The position numbers were made by a program, and so were the translations under genes. From Gemmatimonadota bacterium (lineage in GTDB: Bacteria > Gemmatimonadota > Gemmatimonadetes > Longimicrobiales > Gaopeijiaceae), in contig JAWKQN010000011.1 in assembly GCA_041390125.1 (NCBI GenBank), positions 165,314-229,313 on the forward strand: a DNA stretch of 64,000 nucleotides. The letters are read 5' to 3'. Of this stretch, positions 17,021 through 25,208 are shown piece after piece; the first letter of the stretch is position 1; each line of letters opens with the position of its first letter. Under the pieces are notes generated by a model that ran no database searches, had not been told where the DNA came from, and saw only the letters and a list, made by a program, of their open reading frames with translations.

Positions 17021-18098
17021 CGAGACAAATCCCCTGCGCACGGGCCGTGGCGATCACGTCGCCGCCGAGGGGAACGCGCTTCAGCTCGCGGATGGCGTCC
17101 ACGATGGGCACGGCCTTCACCTCGGGAGGGTCCAGCGCCACCATGCAGCCGAAGTGCCCGTCCGCGATCATCTGCACCGCGGCGGCGCCGAACCGGAGCG
17201 ACAGGAGGCGGTCGTAGGCGTTGGGGTGGCCGCCGCGCTGCAGGTGACCGAGCACGAGCGACCGGGTCTCCCTGCCGGTGTGCTCGGCGATCTGGCGGGC
17301 GAGCCGTTCGGCGATCCCCCCGTAGCGGTCTGCGGCGTCCGGACGGCCGGTCTCGATGAAGACGGCGTCCTCGTTGAGGGCGCGGGCACCCTCGGCCACG
17401 GCCACGATGGCGAAGCGGCGTCCCCGGGCGTAGCGGTCCTCGATCGACGCGCAGACCCGGTCCAACCGGTAGGGGATCTCGGGGATGAGGATCACGTCGG
17501 CGGTGCCCGCCATTCCCGCGAAGAGCGCGATCCAGCCGGTGTGGCGGCCCATCAGCTCCACGACCATCACCCGCTCATGGGCCTCGGCCGTGGAGTGCAG
17601 CTTGTCCAGCGCGTCCGTGGCCGTATCCACCGCCGTGAAGAACCCGAAGGTGGCCGCAGTAGCGGCGAGATCGTTGTCGATCGTCTTGGGGACGCCCACC
17701 ACCTGGAGCCCGAGCTCGTGCAGCCGCTGCGCGATCTTGAGCGAGCCGTCCCCGCCGATGGCGATCAGCGCGTCCCAGCCCCGCTGCCGGAACGCCTCGA
17801 CGATCTCGGGGGTGCGGTCGCGCTTGACCACGGACCCATCCGGCTGGCGCTCCGGCCACTCGAGCGGGCTGCCCCGGTTGGTGGTGCCCAGGATCGTACC
17901 GCCGAGGTGGGTGATGCCGCGCACGGCCTGCCGGTCGAGGCGCACCACGCCATCCCCGTCCCCGTCCAGCAAGCCGTTGTAGCCCTTGTGGATTCCCCAG
18001 ACCTCCCAGCCGCGGCGGATCGCGGACAGGGTGACGGCGCGGATGACGGCGTTCAGGCCGGGAGCGTCACCGCCCCCGGTGTTGATCGCGATGCGCAT
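17013..18098 (-). CDS. pfkA: 6-phosphofructokinase (G-D-G-S / P-K-T-I-D-N-D type)
   Basis: A 361-residue protein phosphorylating fructose 6-phosphate in glycolysis. Visible motifs: GGGDAPGLNAVIR at the phosphate-binding N-terminus, GGDGS (115-119), PKTIDND (137-143) with catalytic D141, MGRHTGW, and LGHLQRGG near the C-terminus. Family knowledge: Gly at the GGDGS position favours ATP over pyrophosphate, whereas the Lys of PKTIDND is typical of pyrophosphate-type and group III enzymes (classical ATP enzymes have PGTIDND). The mixture fits an ATP-using group III PFK, but PPi use cannot be excluded. The stop codon overlaps the start of tag. Confidence 0.92.
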   Translation of the reverse strand: MRIAINTGGGDAPGLNAVIRAVTLSAIRRGWEVWGIHKGYNGLLDGDGDGVVRLDRQAVRGITHLGGTILGTTNRGSPLEWPERQPDGSVVKRDRTPEIVEAFRQRGWDALIAIGGDGSLKIAQRLHELGLQVVGVPKTIDNDLAATAATFGFFTAVDTATDALDKLHSTAEAHERVMVVELMGRHTGWIALFAGMAGTADVILIPEIPYRLDRVCASIEDRYARGRRFAIVAVAEGARALNEDAVFIETGRPDAADRYGGIAERLARQIAEHTGRETRSLVLGHLQRGGHPNAYDRLLSLRFGAAAVQMIADGHFGCMVALDPPEVKAVPIVDAIRELKRVPLGGDVIATARAQGICLGD

Positions 18099-18282
18099 GC
18101 TGGGCCTGGGCGAGGGACGAGCGTAGGAACCGAGGGGGAGAATAGAACGCCTGACCCGCGCCCGTTCAACGCGACGGGTCTCCTCTCCGATGGTCAGGCC
18201 CGGCCGCGGCGGAGCACACGGAACGGGCCGCCCGGGAAGGGGTTACGAAGCCCTCCCATCCCGAACGGCCGAGGCGGCACCG

Positions 18283-18582
18283 ATGGCGGTCACCGAGAAG
18301 GACATCGAGAAGGCGCTCCGGAAGGTGAAGGACCCGGAGCTGAACCTGGACCTGGTCGTGCTGGGCCTGGTCTACGACATCCAGGTGGACGGCACCCATG
18401 CGGACGTGCGCATGTCCCTGACCACGCCCATGTGCCCGGTGGCGCCCCAGATCGTCGAGGACGCCCGCCAGGCGGTGCTCGCGGTGGACGGCATCGAGGA
18501 CGCGAACGTGCAGCTCACGTTCGACCCGCCGTGGACGCCCGACCGCATCGCTCCGCTGATCCGCTCCTCCCTGGGTCTGTAA
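18283..18582 (+). CDS. MIP18/DUF59-family metal-sulfur cluster assembly factor
   Basis: A 99-residue single-domain protein starting at the ATG in MAVTEKDIEKALRKVKDPE; a GAGG lies about nine bases upstream. The family signature is clear: DPELNLDLVVLGLVYD near the N-terminus, the conserved cysteine in TTPMCPV (C51), and FDPPWTPDRI at the C-terminus. DUF59/MIP18 proteins (SufT, PaaD N-terminal domain) assist iron-sulfur or diiron centre maturation in the cytoplasm. There is no suf operon beside it, so its client is unknown. A second family member lies at 29471-29893 inside the paa operon. It is transcribed away from pfkA across a 184-bp divergent region that shows no gene. Confidence 0.88.
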   Translation: MAVTEKDIEKALRKVKDPELNLDLVVLGLVYDIQVDGTHADVRMSLTTPMCPVAPQIVEDARQAVLAVDGIEDANVQLTFDPPWTPDRIAPLIRSSLGL

Positions 18583-18692
18583 CGGCTCCGTAGCGGGCCT
18601 CTGGGCCGGCCCCGACTCTTGCCTCGCCCCACCCCGGCCCGGAGTTTCGTCGGCGGGCTTCGCAGGCAGGCCTCCGACCCGCAGGTACCCTC

Positions 18693-20708
18693 ATGAAGTC
18701 GACGCGCTCCCGACTCCGCGCGCTCCCCCTGGTGCTTCTCGTCTGCTGGTCAGCCGCTGCACCGGCCCGGGCGCAGACTCCCCGCAGCGGCAATCCCTGC
18801 TCCGACCCGCAGATCGCTGCCCGCATCCGCACCGTCCAGCAGCAGATCCGCACTCCGCTCCTGTACGACGGGATCGGAGCGCTCGGGGCCCCACCGACCC
18901 TCCGCATCCAGCTTCCCGCGGAAGCGAGCGTCGGCGCGTGCGTCCTGCTCTCGGCGGCATTGGTGCAGAGCGGCGGACGCTACACCGTGCAAGACGCTGG
19001 ACCCGCCGCCATGGTGCTGCCGGCTGCCCCAGGGAACCTCCGTCGGGACGGCATCATGCTGTCGCGCGCAGCGACACAGGTCCTGAGGGAAGTGCTCGCG
19101 CAGGACGTGCTGCCTGAGTCACCCGGCGGCAGCGGTCGCTACCTCGTGGCGATTCCTCTCTGGTCTCAGCACCCGTTCTACCAGGCGCCCGTGGTGCAGG
19201 CGAGCGTCGATGGTGCCTGGCCACCCACGCTGCGCGAGCGCGGGTGGCCCGCCTCGCACCTGCTGGGCACGTTCGACGGCTCGGCCGTCTACCTCCTGGC
19301 TGAGCGTGAGTGGAGGGTGTGGCTGGCCGTGGTGCGCCCGGTCACGGAGACCCAACCACTCCTGGACTTCCAGGAGAGCGGAGAAGCCGACATGTACGGT
19401 CGTCCGGTCCTTCGCTATGGACCGGAGACCAGCCGCCGGTTCCGTGAGCAGATCGTTCCCCTGCTCCGGCCCACAGGAGATGCCGTGGCGCAGATCGAGG
19501 TCTGGCACTACGGCACGGATGTGCACCTGGCCCGTCAACCCGACACCAACTTCCAGTGGGCCTACCAACGTCATCCGCTGACCAGCGACGAGAGCGTGGA
19601 GGTTCCGATGACGCTCGAACGGTGGTTCGGTCGGCGTTCCGAGCCCACTCAGCCGTTCGCCTGGATGTCGGGGGACGACCGCGACCGGGTGGACCCGCCC
19701 CTCCAGAACACCGTGCTGGCCATTCGCGGCATCCAGGAGGCCTACGCGAAGCAGCAAGCCCTGTATGCGGTGGTACGCGCCGAGCGTGACGCTCGGGAAC
19801 GCGCCGAACGCCAGGCAAGGCTCGCTGGTCGCGCCACGTTGGAACAGGAGCGCGCGCGCACCTGGCCGACACGAGGTCTGACCTACGTGGACCCCACGTT
19901 CTGGGATCGTTTCCAGGCCAGTGGGGAGTTTCGCGCCGTCTTCGAGGGCTTCTTCCCCAACGCCACGGAAGAGTGGGAGTTCGGCCAGATCTACAAGCGC
20001 ACCGTGCTCGCGTTCTCCGATCGCTGTGCGGACCGGATTCCGCTGGACAGCATGGTGGTCAGGACGGTCACCACCGTCGAGTGGGACGACTACACGGCAC
20101 CCCACGTCGTCGACCAGGACACCTCGTACATCCATACCGCATTCGTCAGACCCTTCGAGCTCTGGGATGCGGATTCGCAGGCTGCGCCTGCACTCTACGC
20201 TCCGGGATTCGATTCCCGAGACCCGGCGCGTGTGGTGGAGATGCTCGTGCGGGTCCTCACCAACCCGGGGTCCATGGGGGAGATGATCCGGACATCGTTC
20301 CTCATGGCGCGGATGGTCGAAGAGATCCGTCAGGATCTCGGCATGCTCTTCGAACAGGGATGTGACTCACCCGTGCTCGCGCAGTTCCAGGAGAACATGC
20401 GCCGGATGGCCTACTCACTCCCCACCCTCCAGCAGGAACGCGCAGCGGCGACACTACCGAGCGTCGGTGCAATGCCTCTCACGTTGGGCGCCGCCTGCCA
20501 ACGCTACATCGAAGAGGGTGGATTTCGAGTGGGACGCGAGTGGTGCCCCTGTCTGGAGCGTGTGTTCAACGCACGCAGCACGGTCGGTGAGCGGTGGACA
20601 CTCCTGGACGAGTACACGCAGTTCTTCCGGCTGGTCGATACCGCCCCATCGGGCCCGAGCGACCCTGGTTGGGCGTTCTACGAGCCTGCGAACGTGTGTC
20701 GGCAGTAG
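18693..20708 (+). CDS. Secreted protein of unknown function, 671 aa
   Basis: No family was recognised. The ATG at 18693 gives a good signal peptide (LPLVLLVCWSAAAPARAQ), so it is probably periplasmic or surface-exposed. The mature part is of mixed composition with many aromatic residues. A short Arg/Glu/Ala-rich helical stretch around residues 355-390 (RAERDARERAERQARLAG) could form a coiled coil. Paired cysteines near the C-terminus (GREWCPCLERV, and a final VCRQ) suggest disulfides. It stands alone, convergent with a DUF11 lipoprotein on the other strand, 117 bp away. The length and normal codon pattern argue for a real gene. Confidence 0.7.
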   Translation: MKSTRSRLRALPLVLLVCWSAAAPARAQTPRSGNPCSDPQIAARIRTVQQQIRTPLLYDGIGALGAPPTLRIQLPAEASVGACVLLSAALVQSGGRYTVQDAGPAAMVLPAAPGNLRRDGIMLSRAATQVLREVLAQDVLPESPGGSGRYLVAIPLWSQHPFYQAPVVQASVDGAWPPTLRERGWPASHLLGTFDGSAVYLLAEREWRVWLAVVRPVTETQPLLDFQESGEADMYGRPVLRYGPETSRRFREQIVPLLRPTGDAVAQIEVWHYGTDVHLARQPDTNFQWAYQRHPLTSDESVEVPMTLERWFGRRSEPTQPFAWMSGDDRDRVDPPLQNTVLAIRGIQEAYAKQQALYAVVRAERDARERAERQARLAGRATLEQERARTWPTRGLTYVDPTFWDRFQASGEFRAVFEGFFPNATEEWEFGQIYKRTVLAFSDRCADRIPLDSMVVRTVTTVEWDDYTAPHVVDQDTSYIHTAFVRPFELWDADSQAAPALYAPGFDSRDPARVVEMLVRVLTNPGSMGEMIRTSFLMARMVEEIRQDLGMLFEQGCDSPVLAQFQENMRRMAYSLPTLQQERAAATLPSVGAMPLTLGAACQRYIEEGGFRVGREWCPCLERVFNARSTVGERWTLLDEYTQFFRLVDTAPSGPSDPGWAFYEPANVCRQ

Positions 20709-20825
20709 CCACCGCTACGGCCACCGCTCCACGGGAGCCGTGAACAGGACGTTCGGACGGCCTGGGCGGCCCATGCAACAGCCTGACGCAGATGCTCCCG
20801 GAGAGCGATCCCAGGGTGAACCACA

Positions 20826-23258
20826 TCAGTTCACCCGCTGACTGTACGGTGCGTCGTCGTTGGTGGCGTCGGCATCCGGTTGCTCCCCCGTGACGGTCCA
20901 CGTCGAGGTGTGGACACCCACGGTGGCGCCTTCGAACGAGACGGTGATGTCCACCTGTCCGCCGGGCGGGATGGATCCGACCTCGCAGGTGACTGCGCCT
21001 GCCCCGTCGAGCGCACACGTAGCGCCGCTTGCCGAGACGAAAGCCAGCCCGCTGAGCGGCGTCGACGACACGGTCGACCCCGAGGATTCGGTCGGACCGT
21101 GGTTGGTGACCCGGAACACGGTATCCATCGTGTCTCCCACGAACTGGTTGTCCTCCTGGGACACCTTGATCAGGGAGAGGTCCGCGGCGCCGTCGTTGTC
21201 CGTGATCGTGACCGGGACCAGCACGGGCGAGGAGGGGCTGCCTCCCTTCCCTGCGCCGACCAGCACGTGCCGGATGGTGTCCACGTGCGGACCTTCCACC
21301 CATCCATCGTCGATGGCTCGTGCAGCCATCAGGCGCGGAAGCATCCAGTCGATCAGGGGGATGTCCACGCGGCGTGTGCCGGAGGTCTGCGCCAGCGCGG
21401 AGCTCGCCTCGAGCACCAGGTCGCCGGTGGGCGGGACATCCCCCAGACAGACCCGATAGACCTCGGGCCCACCACCCTCGCTCAAGGCGAGCGTCGACGG
21501 CGTGGCATAGAGCGGCTCGGGTCCGGGTCGGTAGCCCACCAGCGCCAACAGCCCGGTGGGGTTGTGCAGGCGCCACGCTCGGTTGGGGCCGGTGTTGAGG
21601 CCGGACCAGGAGTCGAACGTCCCGCGCGGGACGAGCCCCTTTCCGCCGTCCGTGATCACCGGGATCACCTGACCGCACACGCCGCCCTGGAAGGGGGAGA
21701 GCGTGCGGACGGTGAGCTTCCCTCCGTACCCCACCGCGCCCGCGACCGACACCCGATCGTACGTCCCGGGCATGGTGTCGGCGACCTGGAGCACGAGCTC
21801 GCTGGCGGTGTCCAGGAAGAGAGATCCCGCGCTCAGGGTTCCGAGACGGGGATCGGGCAGGCCGGGCAGCGTGGCACGCTGGAAGCCCGGTTTCACGGTG
21901 GCCCCTTCGGAGAACACTGTTCCCAGGGAGCCGCCGCCCTCCAGCGTCCCCCCCACCATCCTCAGCGTCCCCTGCATCACGCCGGTGCGTTCCGATGTGA
22001 AGGTGCCGTCTTCCAGAGTCAACTCGCTTCCGGTGGCCACCGACACGAGACCGGCGTTCTGGAAATCGGGACCACCCCAGGCCTTGTAGACGCGTAGCGG
22101 CTGTTCGGTCGACACCGTCCCGGTGTTCAGGAACGACACCACCTCCATGCTGAACTCCGCGCCTCCGGTCAGCGCGAGCGTGCCGGAGTTCTCCGCGCCA
22201 TACCACGAACCCATCTCCAGCTCGACCTGTTGACCGGGTTGGGCCTGGATCTCGACCTCACCGTGGTTCACCCAGGGGCTCTGACCGTCGTAGCTCCAGA
22301 AGTCGATCGTGTCGGCCGGTTCGGACAGCACCAGGCGGCCGCCCGCCTCCATCCCTCCCTGGATCTGCTTGACGCGGGTCGCTTCGATGTTGCCGCCGGT
22401 CGGGGCATTGAACGCCACGTCGGGAAGGTCCGTTCGCAGGACGGATTGACCGGAGCCACCCACCAACGACGGCAGGGTGCCTCCCGTCCACCAGAACATG
22501 CCGATGTCGGCGTGGATCCGCAGGGGTGCCGAGCCGCCGATGGTGCCTCGCAGGTGTCCGAACATCAGGTAGTAGTGATCGGGGTGCGACACCTCCACCT
22601 CCCCCGACCCTTCGGTCAGGATGAATCCGAGGTTCGTGAACCACGGGAAGGACGTCCCGACCTCGAGGAGGACGGACGTGCCCCCCGGGAGATACATGAA
22701 GCCGTAGTTGTCGTAGAGGTTGAACCTCAGGGTGGCTCCGGAGCCGCTGCCGCTCGTGTCGTTCAGGTCGAGGGTGCCGTAATTCTCGAAGTACGTGGGG
22801 AGGAAGGTCGACGGGTGGCCGTGGGGAGAGCCTCCCAGGTACTCGCCTCCGGACACATCCATGTCGAGTCGGCCGTTGACCTCGATCAGCAGGTTCCGCT
22901 TGATGAGCAGATCGTCCTCCGTTTCCACGGTCGCCCAGGCCCCGGTCCCGCCGATCTTCAGGTTGTTGACCGTTACCGGCGCGCCGATCTCCACGTCGTA
23001 CGTACCCGACGCATCGATGCACACGTTGTCGGTCTCCGTCGGGACTCCCGCCGGCGTCCATGCACCCGCGTCGTCCCAGTCTCCGTCCACGCCTGTGGTC
23101 CACGAGCGGGTGCAGGTGAAGGAGACCCGCGGCGATGCGGTAGCGACGAGCGGAAGGGTCTCCGACGAAGCGTCACCGGTGAGATCGGGCGCCGTGGGAG
23201 GCTCCGCGCACGCCGTCAGCGCCATCAGGCACGTCGTCCATCCCAGAAACCGCCGCAT
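20826..23258 (-). CDS. Lipoprotein with beta-helix-like repeats, Calx-beta-like and DUF11 domains
   Basis: An 810-residue protein. The ATG at 23258 follows AGGTGGG and opens a lipoprotein signal (MRRFLGWTTCLMALTAC, lipid-accepting C17). The N-terminal half has the W-G-DW-W-P pattern (GDWDDAGAWTPAGVPTETD) and Gly/Thr-rich repeats typical of secreted parallel beta-helix proteins. Residues of about 570-690 resemble a Calx-beta domain (LALSEGGGPEVYRV, then ARAIDDGWVEGPH, then VTITDNDG). The last 110 residues are one DUF11 module (ADLSLIKVSQED, then TNHGPTESSG, with two Cys). It is probably an outer-membrane-anchored surface protein, possibly an adhesin. It shares the DUF11 module type with the giant protein at 2274-13622, but no operon link exists. 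Confidence 0.75.
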   Translation of the reverse strand: MRRFLGWTTCLMALTACAEPPTAPDLTGDASSETLPLVATASPRVSFTCTRSWTTGVDGDWDDAGAWTPAGVPTETDNVCIDASGTYDVEIGAPVTVNNLKIGGTGAWATVETEDDLLIKRNLLIEVNGRLDMDVSGGEYLGGSPHGHPSTFLPTYFENYGTLDLNDTSGSGSGATLRFNLYDNYGFMYLPGGTSVLLEVGTSFPWFTNLGFILTEGSGEVEVSHPDHYYLMFGHLRGTIGGSAPLRIHADIGMFWWTGGTLPSLVGGSGQSVLRTDLPDVAFNAPTGGNIEATRVKQIQGGMEAGGRLVLSEPADTIDFWSYDGQSPWVNHGEVEIQAQPGQQVELEMGSWYGAENSGTLALTGGAEFSMEVVSFLNTGTVSTEQPLRVYKAWGGPDFQNAGLVSVATGSELTLEDGTFTSERTGVMQGTLRMVGGTLEGGGSLGTVFSEGATVKPGFQRATLPGLPDPRLGTLSAGSLFLDTASELVLQVADTMPGTYDRVSVAGAVGYGGKLTVRTLSPFQGGVCGQVIPVITDGGKGLVPRGTFDSWSGLNTGPNRAWRLHNPTGLLALVGYRPGPEPLYATPSTLALSEGGGPEVYRVCLGDVPPTGDLVLEASSALAQTSGTRRVDIPLIDWMLPRLMAARAIDDGWVEGPHVDTIRHVLVGAGKGGSPSSPVLVPVTITDNDGAADLSLIKVSQEDNQFVGDTMDTVFRVTNHGPTESSGSTVSSTPLSGLAFVSASGATCALDGAGAVTCEVGSIPPGGQVDITVSFEGATVGVHTSTWTVTGEQPDADATNDDAPYSQRVN

Positions 23259-23462
23259 CGTCCCACCTGGTCGTGAGCTCGGGGCCCGCCGATGCGCGCC
23301 CTCTCCGCCCACGGCGACGGATGGCTCCCCGGATGGACACGGCCAGGTGCGCGGGGACAGGCTCGCTGCGCGGAGTTCCCCGCGCGGGCGTCGCGCCGGA
23401 CGCCACGAACCCGCGCAGCGCCGCCGAACGACCCTGGGTCCCGCGAGCGCGCCCTGGGTCCC

Positions 23463-24959
23463 CTAGCGGCGCGCCTCCGCTGGATCGCCACGGTCCCCCC
23501 GCAGCGCCTTCCCCGGCATCACCCCTTCCACGACCCGGCCGTCCCGCACCACCATCACGCCGTCCACCAGCACCGCCGCGATCCCTGCGGGCGCCAGGAG
23601 CGGTTCCCGGTAGGTGGCCCGGTCGACGACCGTCCCAGGATCGAACAGCACCAGGTCAGCGTCGGCCCCGACCTGGACCCGACCCTTCCGGCGCATGGCG
23701 GGAACACGCCGGGCCAGGTGGTTCGCCGGGTCGAGGCTCATCTTCCGCAGCGCGTCCATGAGCGGCATCACCCCTTCCTCCCGCACGTACCGGCCGAGCA
23801 CGCGGCTGTTGGTGCCGGCCACACGCGGGTGGGTGAAGCCTCCGTCCCAGGCGCCGTCGCTGGCGATCATGGGAAGCGGGTGCGCCAGACAGGCGCGCAC
23901 CGCGGCTTCCTGCCGCTCGGGGTCGCTCGGATGGATGATGATGAACCCGCCCTGCTCGCGGTACTTGCCGTAGCTCTCCCGGGTGAGGCGCTCTCCGGTC
24001 GGGGGCCACTCGTAGCGCTGGAACGATTCGTCGGGCCACTCCTTCCAGTCGTCCGAGGATCCGGAGTCGATGAAGGTGCTGGCGGCGATGTAGGGGTAGC
24101 ATTCCGTGGTGACCGCCAGACCGGTCACCCTCCCCCGGTCGATGAACTCGAGCGCCGGGTCCACGAACGCGCCGAAGTGGGATTGCAGGTGCTTGATGTG
24201 GATGTCGCCGCCCCAGCGCAGCGCCCCCATCAGCACCTCGTACAGCTCATCCCACTCCCGTACCGCGTCGAAGTCGCGGAGGTGGACGTGGGACGGAGCC
24301 TCGTACGCTGCGGCGAGCTCGAACATCCGGAGGATCTCCGAGTGCGTGGCTCCGGGCGTGTAGGCGATCCCGAAGCCGATGCCGATCGCGCCCTCCTGGA
24401 GGCCCCGTTCGACGAGCACGACGAGCGAGTCCAGCTCCGGATCGGTCAAGGCCCGCTGGTCGAGCTCGGGTGAGGCGCGGGTCGTCGGGAGGGTGGGCCA
24501 GTCGGAGACGCCGTACAGCTCGGCGACCGCGTCGCCCTGGGCCACGCGCCTCAGGACCTGGTGGTCCACGGCGGCGCCGAAGTGGAGGAGCGCCCGGCCT
24601 TCGAGCGCCCCGTAGTACTTCTCCACGTCCAGGGCGCCGCTCTCCAGGTTGAGTACGGAGGTCACGCCGTCTGCCGCGCGCAGCCGGAAGAGGTCGTCGC
24701 CGTGCTGATAGGTGTTGAGGTCGATGAAGCCTGGAGCCACGACAAGGCCCGTCGCGTCCACCGTGTCGGCCCCGTCCAGGGGAGCCTCGCTGACCGCCTG
24801 GATGGTGCCGTCCACGATGCCCAGGTGTCGGACGGCGTCGAGTCCGGTCTCCGGGTCCATCACCCGACCGCCGACGATGACCCGGTCGTAGCTCCGCCGG
24901 GGCTCACACGAGCCGAACGCCAGCAACGCCAGGAGCAGGAGTGGGCGAGCTGCGGTCAT
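23463..24959 (-). CDS. D-aminoacylase-like amidohydrolase lipoprotein lacking the HxH motif
   Basis: A 498-residue protein. The ATG at 24959 has GAGG nine bases upstream and opens a lipoprotein signal (ALLAFGSC, C18). The family is clear from RVIVGGRVMDPETGLD, APGFID, and a C-terminal block with SDGAWDGGFTHPR, LGRYVREEG and GADADLVLFDP, all as in N-acyl-D-amino-acid deacylases. The metal-binding HxH that should follow FID is replaced by N82-T-Y84 (FIDLNTYQHGDD), so the canonical binuclear site cannot form as usual. It may use one metal, be a specialised branch, or be inactive. As a lipoprotein it would act in the periplasm or on the surface. A 249-bp divergent region with a repeat separates it from a PLP decarboxylase. 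Confidence 0.8.
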   Translation of the reverse strand: MTAARPLLLLALLAFGSCEPRRSYDRVIVGGRVMDPETGLDAVRHLGIVDGTIQAVSEAPLDGADTVDATGLVVAPGFIDLNTYQHGDDLFRLRAADGVTSVLNLESGALDVEKYYGALEGRALLHFGAAVDHQVLRRVAQGDAVAELYGVSDWPTLPTTRASPELDQRALTDPELDSLVVLVERGLQEGAIGIGFGIAYTPGATHSEILRMFELAAAYEAPSHVHLRDFDAVREWDELYEVLMGALRWGGDIHIKHLQSHFGAFVDPALEFIDRGRVTGLAVTTECYPYIAASTFIDSGSSDDWKEWPDESFQRYEWPPTGERLTRESYGKYREQGGFIIIHPSDPERQEAAVRACLAHPLPMIASDGAWDGGFTHPRVAGTNSRVLGRYVREEGVMPLMDALRKMSLDPANHLARRVPAMRRKGRVQVGADADLVLFDPGTVVDRATYREPLLAPAGIAAVLVDGVMVVRDGRVVEGVMPGKALRGDRGDPAEARR

Positions 24960-25107
24960 CCTTGGCATCCTCAGGACCCAGGGTGCGCGACTCGGGCCTG
25001 TGCGGCCCTCGATTCCAGCGGAATGGACGCCGTACCCGCACCCACGGCAACTGCAGGCGGACTCCGAAGCCGGGGTGGACTCGAGGAGCCCAGGGTGTGG
25101 AAGAAGC

Positions 25108-25135
25108 CACGCGTGGCTGTACACGCGTGGCCGTA
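25108..25135. repeat. Two tandem 14-bp repeats containing a CCACGCGTGG palindrome
   Basis: CACGCGTGGCTGTA (25108-25121) is followed directly by CACGCGTGGCCGTA (25122-25135), differing at one base. The first copy is part of the perfect palindrome CCACGCGTGG (25107-25116), while the second reads ACACGCGTGG. It lies in the divergent region between the D-aminoacylase-like lipoprotein and the PLP decarboxylase, where a regulator could bind. No regulator gene is nearby. Confidence 0.5.
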
Positions 25136-25208
25136 CCTGTCCAGCGTCGGGGGCGGGCACCCGCCGCGGACGCTACCCGCGGACCCCACACCCCACGAAC
25201 TTGAGCGC

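Noticed and set aside
14421..18098. One functional operon from pfkA through tag and the aldo/keto reductase to the creatininase-like gene
   Set aside because: Only tag and pfkA overlap; the other genes are same-strand neighbours with unrelated roles and wider gaps, so a common pathway is not supported.
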